Positions 26,024-33,511 of a stretch of 64,000 bases of DNA are shown piece after piece. Positions within the stretch are counted from its first letter, which is position 1. Every line of letters starts with the position of its first letter. The notes under the pieces are model-generated. The model was given only the letters and a program-made list of their open reading frames with translations, made no database searches and was not told the DNA's origin. The position numbers and the translations under genes were made by a program. The DNA is from Thermoplasmata archaeon (GTDB taxonomy: Archaea; Thermoplasmatota; Thermoplasmata; Lutacidiplasmatales; UBA184). Where the stretch lies: NCBI GenBank assembly GCA_021817605.1, contig JAKAUN010000009.1, positions 1-64,000 on the forward strand, given 5' to 3'.

Positions 26024-27436
26024 ATGGCGCAGACGGCTTCTGAGATCAGTCCGCTCGACTACACCCGCTACGACTTCAAGGACCCGGAGACCTACCGGGT
26101 CCGCATCCCGAAGGGCCTTTCCCGGGACGTCGTGCGGAAGATCAGCGCCTTCAAGCACGAGCCGGATTGGATGCTGGAGTACCGCCTGCGGGCCTACGAC
26201 CATTTCGTCTCACGGCCGATGCCCGACTGGGGACCCGACCTCTCGGACATCGATTTCGACGCCTACACCTACTACGCCGACCCGCTCGGCGACGAGAAGC
26301 CGAAGCGCAGTTGGGACGACCTTCCCGCGGACATCAAGAACACCTTCGAGAAGCTCGGGATCCCGAAGGCCGAGCGGGAGTTCTTTGGAGGGGTCGGCGC
26401 GCAGTACGACAGCGGGACCGTCTACCACAAGATCCGCGAGGACCTCGCGGCGAAGGGGGTCATCTTCTGCGACACGGATACCGCCGTCCGCGAGCACACG
26501 GACATCGTGCGCAAGTACTTCGGCAAGATCGTCCCCTACAACGACAACAAGTTCGCCGCGCTCAACAGCGCGGTCTGGTCGGGCGGGAGCTTCGTCTACG
26601 TCCCGCCGGGGGTGGACGCCGGGATCCCGCTCCAGGCGTACTTCCGCATCAACGCGAAGAATGTCGGGCAGTTCGAGCGCACGCTCATCATCGCGGACCG
26701 GGGAGCCAAGGTCCATTATCTCGAGGGGTGCACTGCCCCGGTGTACTCGACCGATTCGCTCCACGCGGCGGTGGTCGAGGTCATTTCTGAGCCGTATGCG
26801 AAGCTACGGTACACCACCGTCCAGAACTGGTCGAAGAACGTCTACAACCTGGTCACCAAGCGCGCCGTGGCCCAGGAGGGCGCGCTCGTCGAGTGGGTCG
26901 ACGGCAACATGGGTTCGAAAGTGACGATGAAGTACCCGAGCGTCTACCTCAAAGGGCGCGGCGCGCGGGCCGACATCCTCTCGGTCGCCTTCGCGAGCGA
27001 GGGCCAGGTCATCGACTCGGGAGCGAAGGCGGTCCACTCGGCGCCGGATACCTCGAGCAAGATCATCGCGAAATCGATCGCCATCCGCGGCGGGCAGACC
27101 AGCTACCGAGGCCTCCTCCATGTCGCCCCCGGAGCGACGGGCGTCAAGGCCGCGGTACGCTGCGACGCGCTGCTTCCCGACGAGCAGGGCCGCTCGGACA
27201 CCTACCCCTACAACGAGATCCACGAGGAGGACGCCACCATCACCCACGAGGCCGTCGTCGGCAAGATCGGGGAGGAGCAGATCTTCTATCTCATGAGCCG
27301 CGGCCTCTCCGAGTCGGACGCGATCCACCTCATCCTGATGGGGTTCCTGGCGGAGTTCGCCAAGGAGCTTCCCGTCGACTACGCCCTCGAGCTCAACCGG
27401 CTCATCCAGCTCGAGATGTCCGGCGCGGTCGGGTAG
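26024..27436 (+). CDS. sufB: SufB, Fe-S cluster scaffold subunit
   Basis: The 470-residue SufB forms the scaffold with SufC and SufD. It has GISKAEREFFGGVGAQYDS-like IPKAEREFFGGVGAQYDS, the FVYVPPGVDAGIPLQAYFRIN block, AKVHYLEGCTAP, VDGNMGSKVTMKYPSVYL and the C-terminal RCDALLPDEQGRSDTYPYNE region, with Cys matching the sulfur-accepting position. Length and order of motifs are typical. It is cytosolic. Confidence 0.97.
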   Translation: MAQTASEISPLDYTRYDFKDPETYRVRIPKGLSRDVVRKISAFKHEPDWMLEYRLRAYDHFVSRPMPDWGPDLSDIDFDAYTYYADPLGDEKPKRSWDDLPADIKNTFEKLGIPKAEREFFGGVGAQYDSGTVYHKIREDLAAKGVIFCDTDTAVREHTDIVRKYFGKIVPYNDNKFAALNSAVWSGGSFVYVPPGVDAGIPLQAYFRINAKNVGQFERTLIIADRGAKVHYLEGCTAPVYSTDSLHAAVVEVISEPYAKLRYTTVQNWSKNVYNLVTKRAVAQEGALVEWVDGNMGSKVTMKYPSVYLKGRGARADILSVAFASEGQVIDSGAKAVHSAPDTSSKIIAKSIAIRGGQTSYRGLLHVAPGATGVKAAVRCDALLPDEQGRSDTYPYNEIHEEDATITHEAVVGKIGEEQIFYLMSRGLSESDAIHLILMGFLAEFAKELPVDYALELNRLIQLEMSGAVG

Positions 27437-27574
27437 GGCTGTCGGCCCTTCCTCGACCGGGGCCCGGCCGGGGTCCTCCGCCACGGCGCGGGCGATAACG
27501 CAGTCAACGGGCAGCCGAAACGTCTAGCGGTGGGTAAAAAGAGCCGGCTGGCCCCTGGGCGACCGAGGTCGACG

Positions 27575-27808
27575 ATGCGACTTATTCGGCACGATGCGAC
27601 GGGACCTGCGCTCATCGAGGTCGGGGGATCCACCGTCGCGGTCTGCCAATGCGGTCTCAGCCGCAACAAGCCCTTCTGCGACGGCACCCACGCAAAGACC
27701 CGCGACGAGGAGCCGGGGAAGACGTACGTCTACGATGCGGACCACAACCGGGTCATAGTGGAGGACATGTTCCCCACGCCGGGGAAGAAGTTCGTCCATA
27801 AGCCCTGA
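27575..27808 (+). CDS. CDGSH-type iron-sulfur protein
   Basis: This 77-residue protein contains CQCGLSRNKPFCDGTH, the full C-x-C-x2-S-x3-P-x-C-D-G-T-H ligand set of a CDGSH [2Fe-2S] site (three Cys, one His). There is one motif only, as in minimal archaeal and bacterial members. Family members carry electrons or transfer clusters. Its place next to sufB suggests cluster trafficking. ATG 27575 gives the normal compact length, with a weak A-rich box about 38 bases upstream; GTG 27530 would extend it. Confidence 0.92.
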   Translation: MRLIRHDATGPALIEVGGSTVAVCQCGLSRNKPFCDGTHAKTRDEEPGKTYVYDADHNRVIVEDMFPTPGKKFVHKP

Positions 27809-27882
27809 ATGCGTCGCAGCGGCTAGCCGCCGCGCCCCGGTCTCTCCGTGGCTATCGCGAGAGGCGACCGCGGCGCCGTCGG

Positions 27883-28209
27883 CTAGCTCTTGGTCTTCCG
27901 GGAGCGGGGCACCGTGGGTCCTTCCGTGTGGGACTTCACAAGGTCGATGACGGCCAGCAGCACGGCGTAGGCGAGGTTGGCCCGCCGCCGGAGATCCTCC
28001 CGGCTCGCGGGCGAGGAGTCCCCCAGAAGAGCCCCGGCGCTCCGCAACAGGTCGGCCGCGGTCTCGAGGCTCGCCGGTTGCAGCACCCTTCCCCGGGGGT
28101 GGAGGACGAGCTCCTCGGTCTCGGCGAGGTCGGCCCGGAGCGAGCGCACGAGCTCCTCCAGCTCCGCGTCCGGTAGCTTAGAACCGTCCAGCACGAGCGG
28201 AGGGGTCAT
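27883..28209 (-). CDS. Hypothetical helical protein downstream of sufD
   Basis: This 108-residue protein looks largely helical: LPDAELEELVRSLRADLAETE, SLETAADLLRSAGALLG and EDLRRRANLAYAVLLAVIDL, with a Lys/Arg tail. It has no Cys, signal or obvious active site. It starts 69 bases after sufD on the same strand, so may be co-transcribed with it. I do not recognise the family. Confidence 0.6.
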   Translation of the reverse strand: MTPPLVLDGSKLPDAELEELVRSLRADLAETEELVLHPRGRVLQPASLETAADLLRSAGALLGDSSPASREDLRRRANLAYAVLLAVIDLVKSHTEGPTVPRSRKTKS

Positions 28210-28278
28210 GGCGGCCCCCCTCCCGGAGCTTGGGGAGCCGTTAGCGTTTCGGCCCGGCCGTTGGGGGGCATCGTGCCA

Positions 28279-29673
28279 CTAGCGGAGCTTGGCGTCAAAC
28301 CGCCACTCCGGGGCGCCCTCGGTCCCGGTGACCTCGAGGGGAGGCAGAGCGGGGAACTCGGGCCCGGTCCAGGGGACCTCGCGTCCGTCCCATCGGGCGG
28401 CAAGAAGCGGGTAGAGCAGCTCGCGCAGTCCGGCGACGGGAGCACGCTCGTGCACGTAGGCGAGGAAGCCCTCCGCGATAAGACGGACCGCGGCCGGTTG
28501 GGAGAAGCCCCGGCTTTCCAGGTAGAAGACCTTCTCCGGGTCGACGGGGGCGACCGAGGTCGAGTGGGTCGCCTTCACGTCGCGGCAAAGGATCTCGAGG
28601 ATCGGGATGGTGTCCGAGCGGCTCCCCTTGGAGAGGAGCATGGCGTGCTCGGAGACGTAGGCGACCGTCTTGCGCGCCTCGTGCTCGATGCGAACGAGCC
28701 CCCGGCTCATCCCCCGGGCCTGGTCGCGGAAGACTCCCCGGGTGATCGATTGGCCATGGGTATCGGTCGACGTGTGGGTGAGATCGACCGAGCTGTCGAA
28801 CGACTGGTCGCCGGCGCCGAAGAACGTCTGGAGGTCCGTGACCTCCGAGCCGGCACCGGCCAGGGTCGACTGGTTGCGCACCTTGGTCCGAAACCCTCCC
28901 ATGCCGTTCCAGAGCCATGCGATGCGGGAGTTGGCCCCGGTGGTCGCCCGACGGCGGTAGATCGACACCGTCCGCATATCGGGGCTGTGGACCCCGAGGT
29001 AGACGACCTTCGCGTCGGCGCCGGTGGTGAGGGAGGTGGAGGAGGCGTGCAGTCGCTGGCCTTCGGGCACCTCGGGGGTGGAGAAGACCTCCTCGGTGAA
29101 GAGCAGCTGCGAGCCCACCCCGCAACGCACGGACCGATGGATGCTGATCGCCTCGTGCGGGAGGGAAAGCACCGCGTAATCCGCCACGCGGACCGGGGCG
29201 CGGTAGCGGTCCGGCAGCTCGAGCTCGTAGCCGCGGTTGACGAGGGCGCTACCGAGCGCGGAGAGGCGGTCCGTCGCCTCCTCCTCCTTCCCGAGGAAAG
29301 CGACGATGTCGGCCTCCCCCCCTGACCAGATCTCTTCGAAGGCACGGAAGCGGACCCCCGCAGAGACGAGCTCAGGGGGGACGAAGCCCCGGGTCCCGCT
29401 CGCGTCGTGGACCACTCGGACCGTCCCCTCGTTTTGCGGCGGCAGGGCGACCGCCGGCCCCGACGCCGCGGGGTCGAGCCCGGCAAGGTCGACGTTGGAG
29501 AAGTAGCCGTACCCCCGGTAGAGGGGATTCGGCTCGAGGGGAAGCTTGAGGAACCGGCTGTGGGCCTCCCGACGTTCTCGGGCAGTGGAGCTGGGGTCGC
29601 CGGCCTTCTCGGAGAGGGCGGCAACCGCTTCCGCCGAGAGCCAAGCGTCGTACCGTGGGGCGGCTGAGGCCAT
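28279..29673 (-). CDS. sufD: SufD, Fe-S scaffold subunit
   Basis: This 464-residue SufB paralog has a divergent N-terminal half. The conserved beta-helix core includes GTRGFVPPELVSAGVRF, GADAKVVYLGVHS, SRIAWLWNGMGGFRTKVRNQ and THTSTDTHGQSITRGVFRDQ, and ends KVFYLESRGFSQPAAVRLIAEG. It pairs with SufB and SufC. It sits alone, convergent to sufB, with its own promoter. ATG 29673 falls about 26 bases after a TTATAA box, suggesting a leaderless transcript, and the candidate SufR element lies between box and start. Confidence 0.94.
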   Translation of the reverse strand: MASAAPRYDAWLSAEAVAALSEKAGDPSSTARERREAHSRFLKLPLEPNPLYRGYGYFSNVDLAGLDPAASGPAVALPPQNEGTVRVVHDASGTRGFVPPELVSAGVRFRAFEEIWSGGEADIVAFLGKEEEATDRLSALGSALVNRGYELELPDRYRAPVRVADYAVLSLPHEAISIHRSVRCGVGSQLLFTEEVFSTPEVPEGQRLHASSTSLTTGADAKVVYLGVHSPDMRTVSIYRRRATTGANSRIAWLWNGMGGFRTKVRNQSTLAGAGSEVTDLQTFFGAGDQSFDSSVDLTHTSTDTHGQSITRGVFRDQARGMSRGLVRIEHEARKTVAYVSEHAMLLSKGSRSDTIPILEILCRDVKATHSTSVAPVDPEKVFYLESRGFSQPAAVRLIAEGFLAYVHERAPVAGLRELLYPLLAARWDGREVPWTGPEFPALPPLEVTGTEGAPEWRFDAKLR

Positions 29674-29675
29674 TG

Positions 29676-29702
29676 GATTTACACACCCGGTTGTGGTTAT
29701 AA
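29676..29702 (-). promoter_or_regulatory. sufD promoter with candidate SufR operator
   Basis: TTATAA at 29697-29702 is the TATA box. The element read as GGTGTGTAAATC on this strand (29687-29676) begins 9 bases later, right at the expected transcript start. An ACAC-N5-TGTG inverted repeat (29683-29695) overlaps it. The same 12 bases at nearly the same spacing occur at sufR. Confidence 0.6.
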
Positions 29703-30079
29703 GTTGTCGCGCCTGGGGAGCCCTCCGTGGCGATCCGCCGCGGACCCGCGTTCCCTCCGTCCCGCGTTCCAACGGCGGCTCTGTCGTATCGGTCGGAGCC
29801 CGCGAGCGTCGTCTAAAAGGGACGCCATGTCGGGCGACGAGGGGCAGTTGCCAGGAACCTACTATCTACCGGTCTTCTCCGGCACCCCGGTGCCGGCGGG
29901 CTCACGCGGCTCCATGCGTGCCTCTCGGAGGGCAACTGTCCGGACTCGGGCCCCGCCGAAAGGCTCGTCCCGTGGTTGGTCCGGGCTGCAGCGTTCCCGG
30001 GCGGGCTCTCCCCTCTCGCGGAAGGCGTTTAGTACGTCCGCTACGGTGGGACGAGCACCGGACTCCGGGCCGGGCTCAG
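29703..30079. other. Intergenic between sufD and sufU
   Basis: About 375 bases. A short frame from ATG 29827 has little support and is left out. A TATA-like gtttagta at 30027-30034 is suitably placed for sufU. Confidence 0.4.
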
Positions 30080-30472
30080 ATGGCGTACGACATGTACCAG
30101 GAGGTCATCCTCCAGCACTACCGCGCGCCCCGAAATTTTGGCCCCCTCGAGGGAGCCACCTACGCGGGCGAGGAGGCGAATCCCCTCTGCGGCGACCGCA
30201 TCACCTTCCGCCTGAAGGTCGACCCCGGGACCGGGCGCGTGGAGGCAGCCAAGTTCGAGGGCGACGGCTGCGCGATCAGCGTGGCGAGCGCCTCGATGCT
30301 CTCCGAGAAGATCGCGGGGAAGACGCTCGACGAGCTCCGAGGCATCGGCCAGGACGAGGTTCTCAAGCAACTCGGGATACCCCTCTCGCCGGTGCGCGTG
30401 AAGTGCGCGCTCACGGGGTTCGCGGCCCTCGGCAAGGCGCTGCAGGCGAGCGCCTCGCACCCCCCGGCCTAG
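30080..30472 (+). CDS. sufU: SufU/IscU-type sulfur acceptor
   Basis: The 130-residue IscU-fold protein has the three conserved Cys: NPLCGDRITF, GDGCAISVASASML and VRVKCALTGF. The insertion between the second and third Cys fits SufU, which accepts persulfide sulfur from SufS. The start MAYDMYQEVILQHYRAPRNFG is typical. The frame is open far upstream without protein character, so ATG 30080 is chosen. It completes the suf set in this window. Confidence 0.94.
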   Translation: MAYDMYQEVILQHYRAPRNFGPLEGATYAGEEANPLCGDRITFRLKVDPGTGRVEAAKFEGDGCAISVASASMLSEKIAGKTLDELRGIGQDEVLKQLGIPLSPVRVKCALTGFAALGKALQASASHPPA

Positions 30473-30551
30473 GGGCCCACGGGCGGTCCCCCGACGGGCG
30501 CCCGTGCCCCGTCCGTCCTCTCGCGGCGAACGTGGCGCCCGGAGGGGGCCC

Positions 30552-30752
30552 ATGATCAAGCTGGAGGAGGATACCTGCGTCCTTTGCGGGCTCTGCACGG
30601 GGGTCTGCCCTCCGGACGCGCTCGAGCTCACCCCGACCCGACTGGTCGTTCACGACAACTGCACGGACTGCGGCTGGTGTGTCCCCTACTGCCCAGTAGG
30701 GGCCCTATCGGGAGGCCGTCCCCTCCGAGGAAGGAGTCGAGTCCATGCCTGA
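30552..30752 (+). CDS. 2[4Fe-4S] ferredoxin
   Basis: The 66-residue protein has CVLCGLCTGVCP and CTDCGWCVPYCPVG, two full C-x2-C-x2-C-x3-C clusters. It should carry electrons at low potential. Its last 8 bases overlap the start of the radical SAM gene, so the two are probably translated together and the ferredoxin may reduce that enzyme. Confidence 0.93.
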   Translation: MIKLEEDTCVLCGLCTGVCPPDALELTPTRLVVHDNCTDCGWCVPYCPVGALSGGRPLRGRSRVHA

Positions 30753-32199
30753 GGCTCCCGCTCTCCGGGCCGGTGGGCGTCGTCCGCGCGTGCTCCTCGT
30801 GGACCCGTACATGGCGCGGGAGGACCCGATGGAGCGGAAGTTCATCGAGCTCTACCCGTCGCTCGGGCTCCTAACCCTGGGCGCGTTCCTCCGGGAAGAA
30901 GCGGTCGACGTCGCCATGGTCGACCTCACCTTCGCCCGCGACCTCCGCCCCGTCGACAGTTCCCTCGCACGCTTCGTCCCGGACGTGGTCGGGGTCCACA
31001 CCAAGACGCTCATCGCTGGCCGGGCGATGGAGATCGCCGAAAGGGCCCGTGCCGCCGGAGCGCTGAGCGTCGCGGGCGGTCCGGACGCCGCCTCTCGTCC
31101 GGAGCTCTACCTGAGGGCGGGCTTCGATGCGGTCGTCCCCGGCGAAGGGGAGAGGACGCTCACCGACCTCGCCCGTCGGGCGGCGGCACGCGCCCCGATA
31201 GCAGAGACCCCGGGACTTCTCACGTGGAACGGTTCGGCGATCCTCCGCGGTCCCCCCCGCCCGATGGTCCGCGACCTCGACGCTCTTCCTCTGCCGGCCT
31301 GGGACCTCGTGGACATGGAGGCCTACCTCGGACGCTGGGAGCGCCAGAGTGGCGAGCGCCGTGCGGCGGTCCTCACCAGCCGCGGCTGCCCGTTCGATTG
31401 CTCCTGGTGTTCGAAGCCGACCTTCGGTCGGACGTTCCGCCAGCAGTCGCCGGGACGGGTCCTCGAGGAGCTGGTGGCGCTCAAGGAGCGCTATCACGTC
31501 GATTACGTCCGATTCTGTGACGACGTCTTCGGGATCTCCCGCTCCTGGCTCGAGATGCTCCTCGACGGCATGCTCGAGCGGCGGCTCGGCCTTAAGTTCG
31601 AATGTCTCGCGCGGGTCGACCTCCTCAAGCCGGACCTCTTGCGCCGCATGCGGGAGGCCGGCCTCGCGCGGGTCTACGTCGGCGTCGAGTCCGGCAGCCA
31701 GAAGATGCTCGACCTGATGAACCGGGGCACGAAGGTCCAACAGATCGAGCGCACCGCCGAAGCTCTGCGTCGGGCGGGTATCCGGCAGTTCTGGTTCCTC
31801 ATGCTCGGCTACCCGGGCGAATCGCTCGAAGACCTGGAGGCGACCTTCCAGCTCTTCCGGCGCTTCAGCCCCGAGGAGTACTCGGTGTCGATCGCGGTCC
31901 CGGTCCCTGGGACCCGGTTCCACGAGACGCTCAAGGGAAAGGTCTCGGTGGACGGACGTCGGACGCGGGGCTCGGGAGGAAGGACCCTCCTTTACGAGGC
32001 AGCCTACGGGGAGGCGCTCTACCGGTGGGCCCAGGCGCGCTTCGAGCTCGAGGCCGCCCTGGGCAAGGCCCGGGACAAGATCTCCCCGAGGCTCGTCGCA
32101 CGCCTGGAGCGCGCCGCCGATCGCTTCCACCGTCAGGTGGCGACCCCCCTCCTCACCGGGGGCGAGAGCGCGGCACCTGCGCGGGAGATCACCCGCTAG
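30745..32199 (+). CDS. B12-binding radical SAM protein
   Basis: The 484-residue protein has an N-terminal cobalamin-binding-like domain (PRVLLVDPYMAREDP, SLGLLTLGAFLREE, DVVGVHTKTL, GFDAVVPGEGERTL). A radical SAM barrel follows with SRGCPFDCSWCSKPTFG (CxxxCxxC). Downstream blocks RVYVGVESGSQKMLDLMNRG and FWFLMLGYPGE are typical of the BchE/P-methylase-like class. Such enzymes methylate or rearrange unactivated carbons. The substrate is unknown. It partners with an overlapping ferredoxin gene. Confidence 0.9.
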   Translation: MPEAPALRAGGRRPRVLLVDPYMAREDPMERKFIELYPSLGLLTLGAFLREEAVDVAMVDLTFARDLRPVDSSLARFVPDVVGVHTKTLIAGRAMEIAERARAAGALSVAGGPDAASRPELYLRAGFDAVVPGEGERTLTDLARRAAARAPIAETPGLLTWNGSAILRGPPRPMVRDLDALPLPAWDLVDMEAYLGRWERQSGERRAAVLTSRGCPFDCSWCSKPTFGRTFRQQSPGRVLEELVALKERYHVDYVRFCDDVFGISRSWLEMLLDGMLERRLGLKFECLARVDLLKPDLLRRMREAGLARVYVGVESGSQKMLDLMNRGTKVQQIERTAEALRRAGIRQFWFLMLGYPGESLEDLEATFQLFRRFSPEEYSVSIAVPVPGTRFHETLKGKVSVDGRRTRGSGGRTLLYEAAYGEALYRWAQARFELEAALGKARDKISPRLVARLERAADRFHRQVATPLLTGGESAAPAREITR

Positions 32200-32315
32200 C
32201 CGTTCGTCGCCCGCGGGTGGAGCGGGCACGGACGCTTGAGACGGCCGAGCCGGCACTTCTCCGGCGGCACCGGGGGGATCGGCTTCTGCATCCGGCCGTA
32301 CTTGCGGCGGGGCAT
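32196..32315 (-). CDS. 39-residue basic protein with two Cys
   Basis: The frame reads MPRRKYGRMQKPIPPVPP then EKCRLGRLKRPCPLHPRATNG, with two Cys, a Pro-rich middle and many basic residues. A strong ribosome site (ggaaggag on the minus strand) lies 6 bases before the ATG. The stop overlaps that of the convergent radical SAM gene. The size and charge resemble small ribosome- or nucleic-acid-associated proteins, but I do not recognise it. Confidence 0.6.
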   Translation of the reverse strand: MPRRKYGRMQKPIPPVPPEKCRLGRLKRPCPLHPRATNG

Positions 32316-32407
32316 TGCTAGCTCCTTCCCCAGAGTCCTTCGGGCGGCCTAAAGGGTCGTGGTCCGACCGCGGGGAAGCTCTTCTGCTCCGCGCGGTGGG
32401 CGAGGCG

Positions 32408-33511
32408 ATGACCGCGTCCGACGGGGCGACCTCGCGAGGGACCCGCGGGTTCGCCCTCCGCGCGGTGGAGCGTCACGGAGTCTCCCCCGGGCACTTCCGC
32501 GTCACCCGCTCGGGCCTCACGCTCTCCTCCGTGGGTCTCGGCACCTACCTCGGAGCCGCGGACGGCCCCACGGACCTCGCGGTGGAGCAGGCGGTGTCGA
32601 TCTGCCTGAGCTCCCGCCGGGTCAACGTTCTCGACACCGCCATCAATTACCGGCACCAACGCGCCGAGAGGAGCGTGGGTCGTGCCCTGCGACGCCTCTT
32701 CGAGGGGGGCGATGTCGCACGGGAGGAGGTCTTCCTGTCGACCAAGATCGGCTACCTCGCCCCCGACGCCGAAGCGGGGATCTCTCCCGCGGCATGGGTG
32801 GAGCGGGAATTGCTGGGTCCGGGGGTCGTCCGGCCCGAGGACCTCGTCGACGGAAGTCATTCGATGAGCCGTTCCTATCTCACCGACCAGCTCGGCCGGA
32901 GCCTTCGCAACCTCGACCTCGGGACGGTCGATCTCCTCTACCTCCACAACGGGCCGGAGGCCCAGCTTTCCGCGGTCGGCCTCGAGACGTTCCTCGTCCG
33001 CCTGGAGGAGGCGTTCGGTCTCTTCGAGTCGTTCCGTGAAGAGGGCAAGATCGTCTCCTACGGCCTCGCTACCTGGCAGTCGCTCCGGACCCCTCCGGGA
33101 AGGCCAGGTCACTTCCCTCTGGAGGCTGCGCTAGCGCGGGCCCGAAAGGTCGGCGGGGAGGAGCACGGCCTTCGGTTCGTGCAGTTCCCGTTCAACGCGG
33201 CGATGCCCGAGGCCTGGGCCGTGCCCACCCAATCGGTCGGGGGCGAGCGGCTCCCGCTCTTCCGGGCAGCCCAGAAGCTCGGCCTCGGCTGCTTTACGAG
33301 CGTTCCCCTGCTGCAGGGAGAGCTGGCTCGCGGCGGCCGCTCGCGGAGCGGACTCTCCGCGGCGCAGACGGCGCTCCAGTTCGCCCGGTCGGCCCCGGGG
33401 ACCCTCACCACCCTGGTCGGGCAGAAGACCCCCCAGCACCTTTCCGAGAACCTCGAGCTGGCCCAGCGTCTTCCGTGGGACGACGCGGAGTTCGGCGAGG
33501 CCGCCGTCTAG
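32408..33511 (+). CDS. Aldo/keto reductase
   Basis: The 367-residue barrel enzyme keeps the catalytic set: Asp and Tyr in VLDTAINYRHQRAERSVGRAL, Lys in VFLSTKIGYL and His in DLLYLHNGPEAQ. The cofactor end includes TTLVGQKTPQHLSENLELA. It should use NADPH or NADH to reduce a carbonyl. ATG 32408 gives a sensible N terminus. The end overlaps rad50 convergently by four bases. Confidence 0.9.
   Translation: MTASDGATSRGTRGFALRAVERHGVSPGHFRVTRSGLTLSSVGLGTYLGAADGPTDLAVEQAVSICLSSRRVNVLDTAINYRHQRAERSVGRALRRLFEGGDVAREEVFLSTKIGYLAPDAEAGISPAAWVERELLGPGVVRPEDLVDGSHSMSRSYLTDQLGRSLRNLDLGTVDLLYLHNGPEAQLSAVGLETFLVRLEEAFGLFESFREEGKIVSYGLATWQSLRTPPGRPGHFPLEAALARARKVGGEEHGLRFVQFPFNAAMPEAWAVPTQSVGGERLPLFRAAQKLGLGCFTSVPLLQGELARGGRSRSGLSAAQTALQFARSAPGTLTTLVGQKTPQHLSENLELAQRLPWDDAEFGEAAV

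Noticed and set aside
28261-29325. Long plus-strand frame opposite sufD
   Set aside because: Low-complexity charged product; sufD on the minus strand has clear family motifs.
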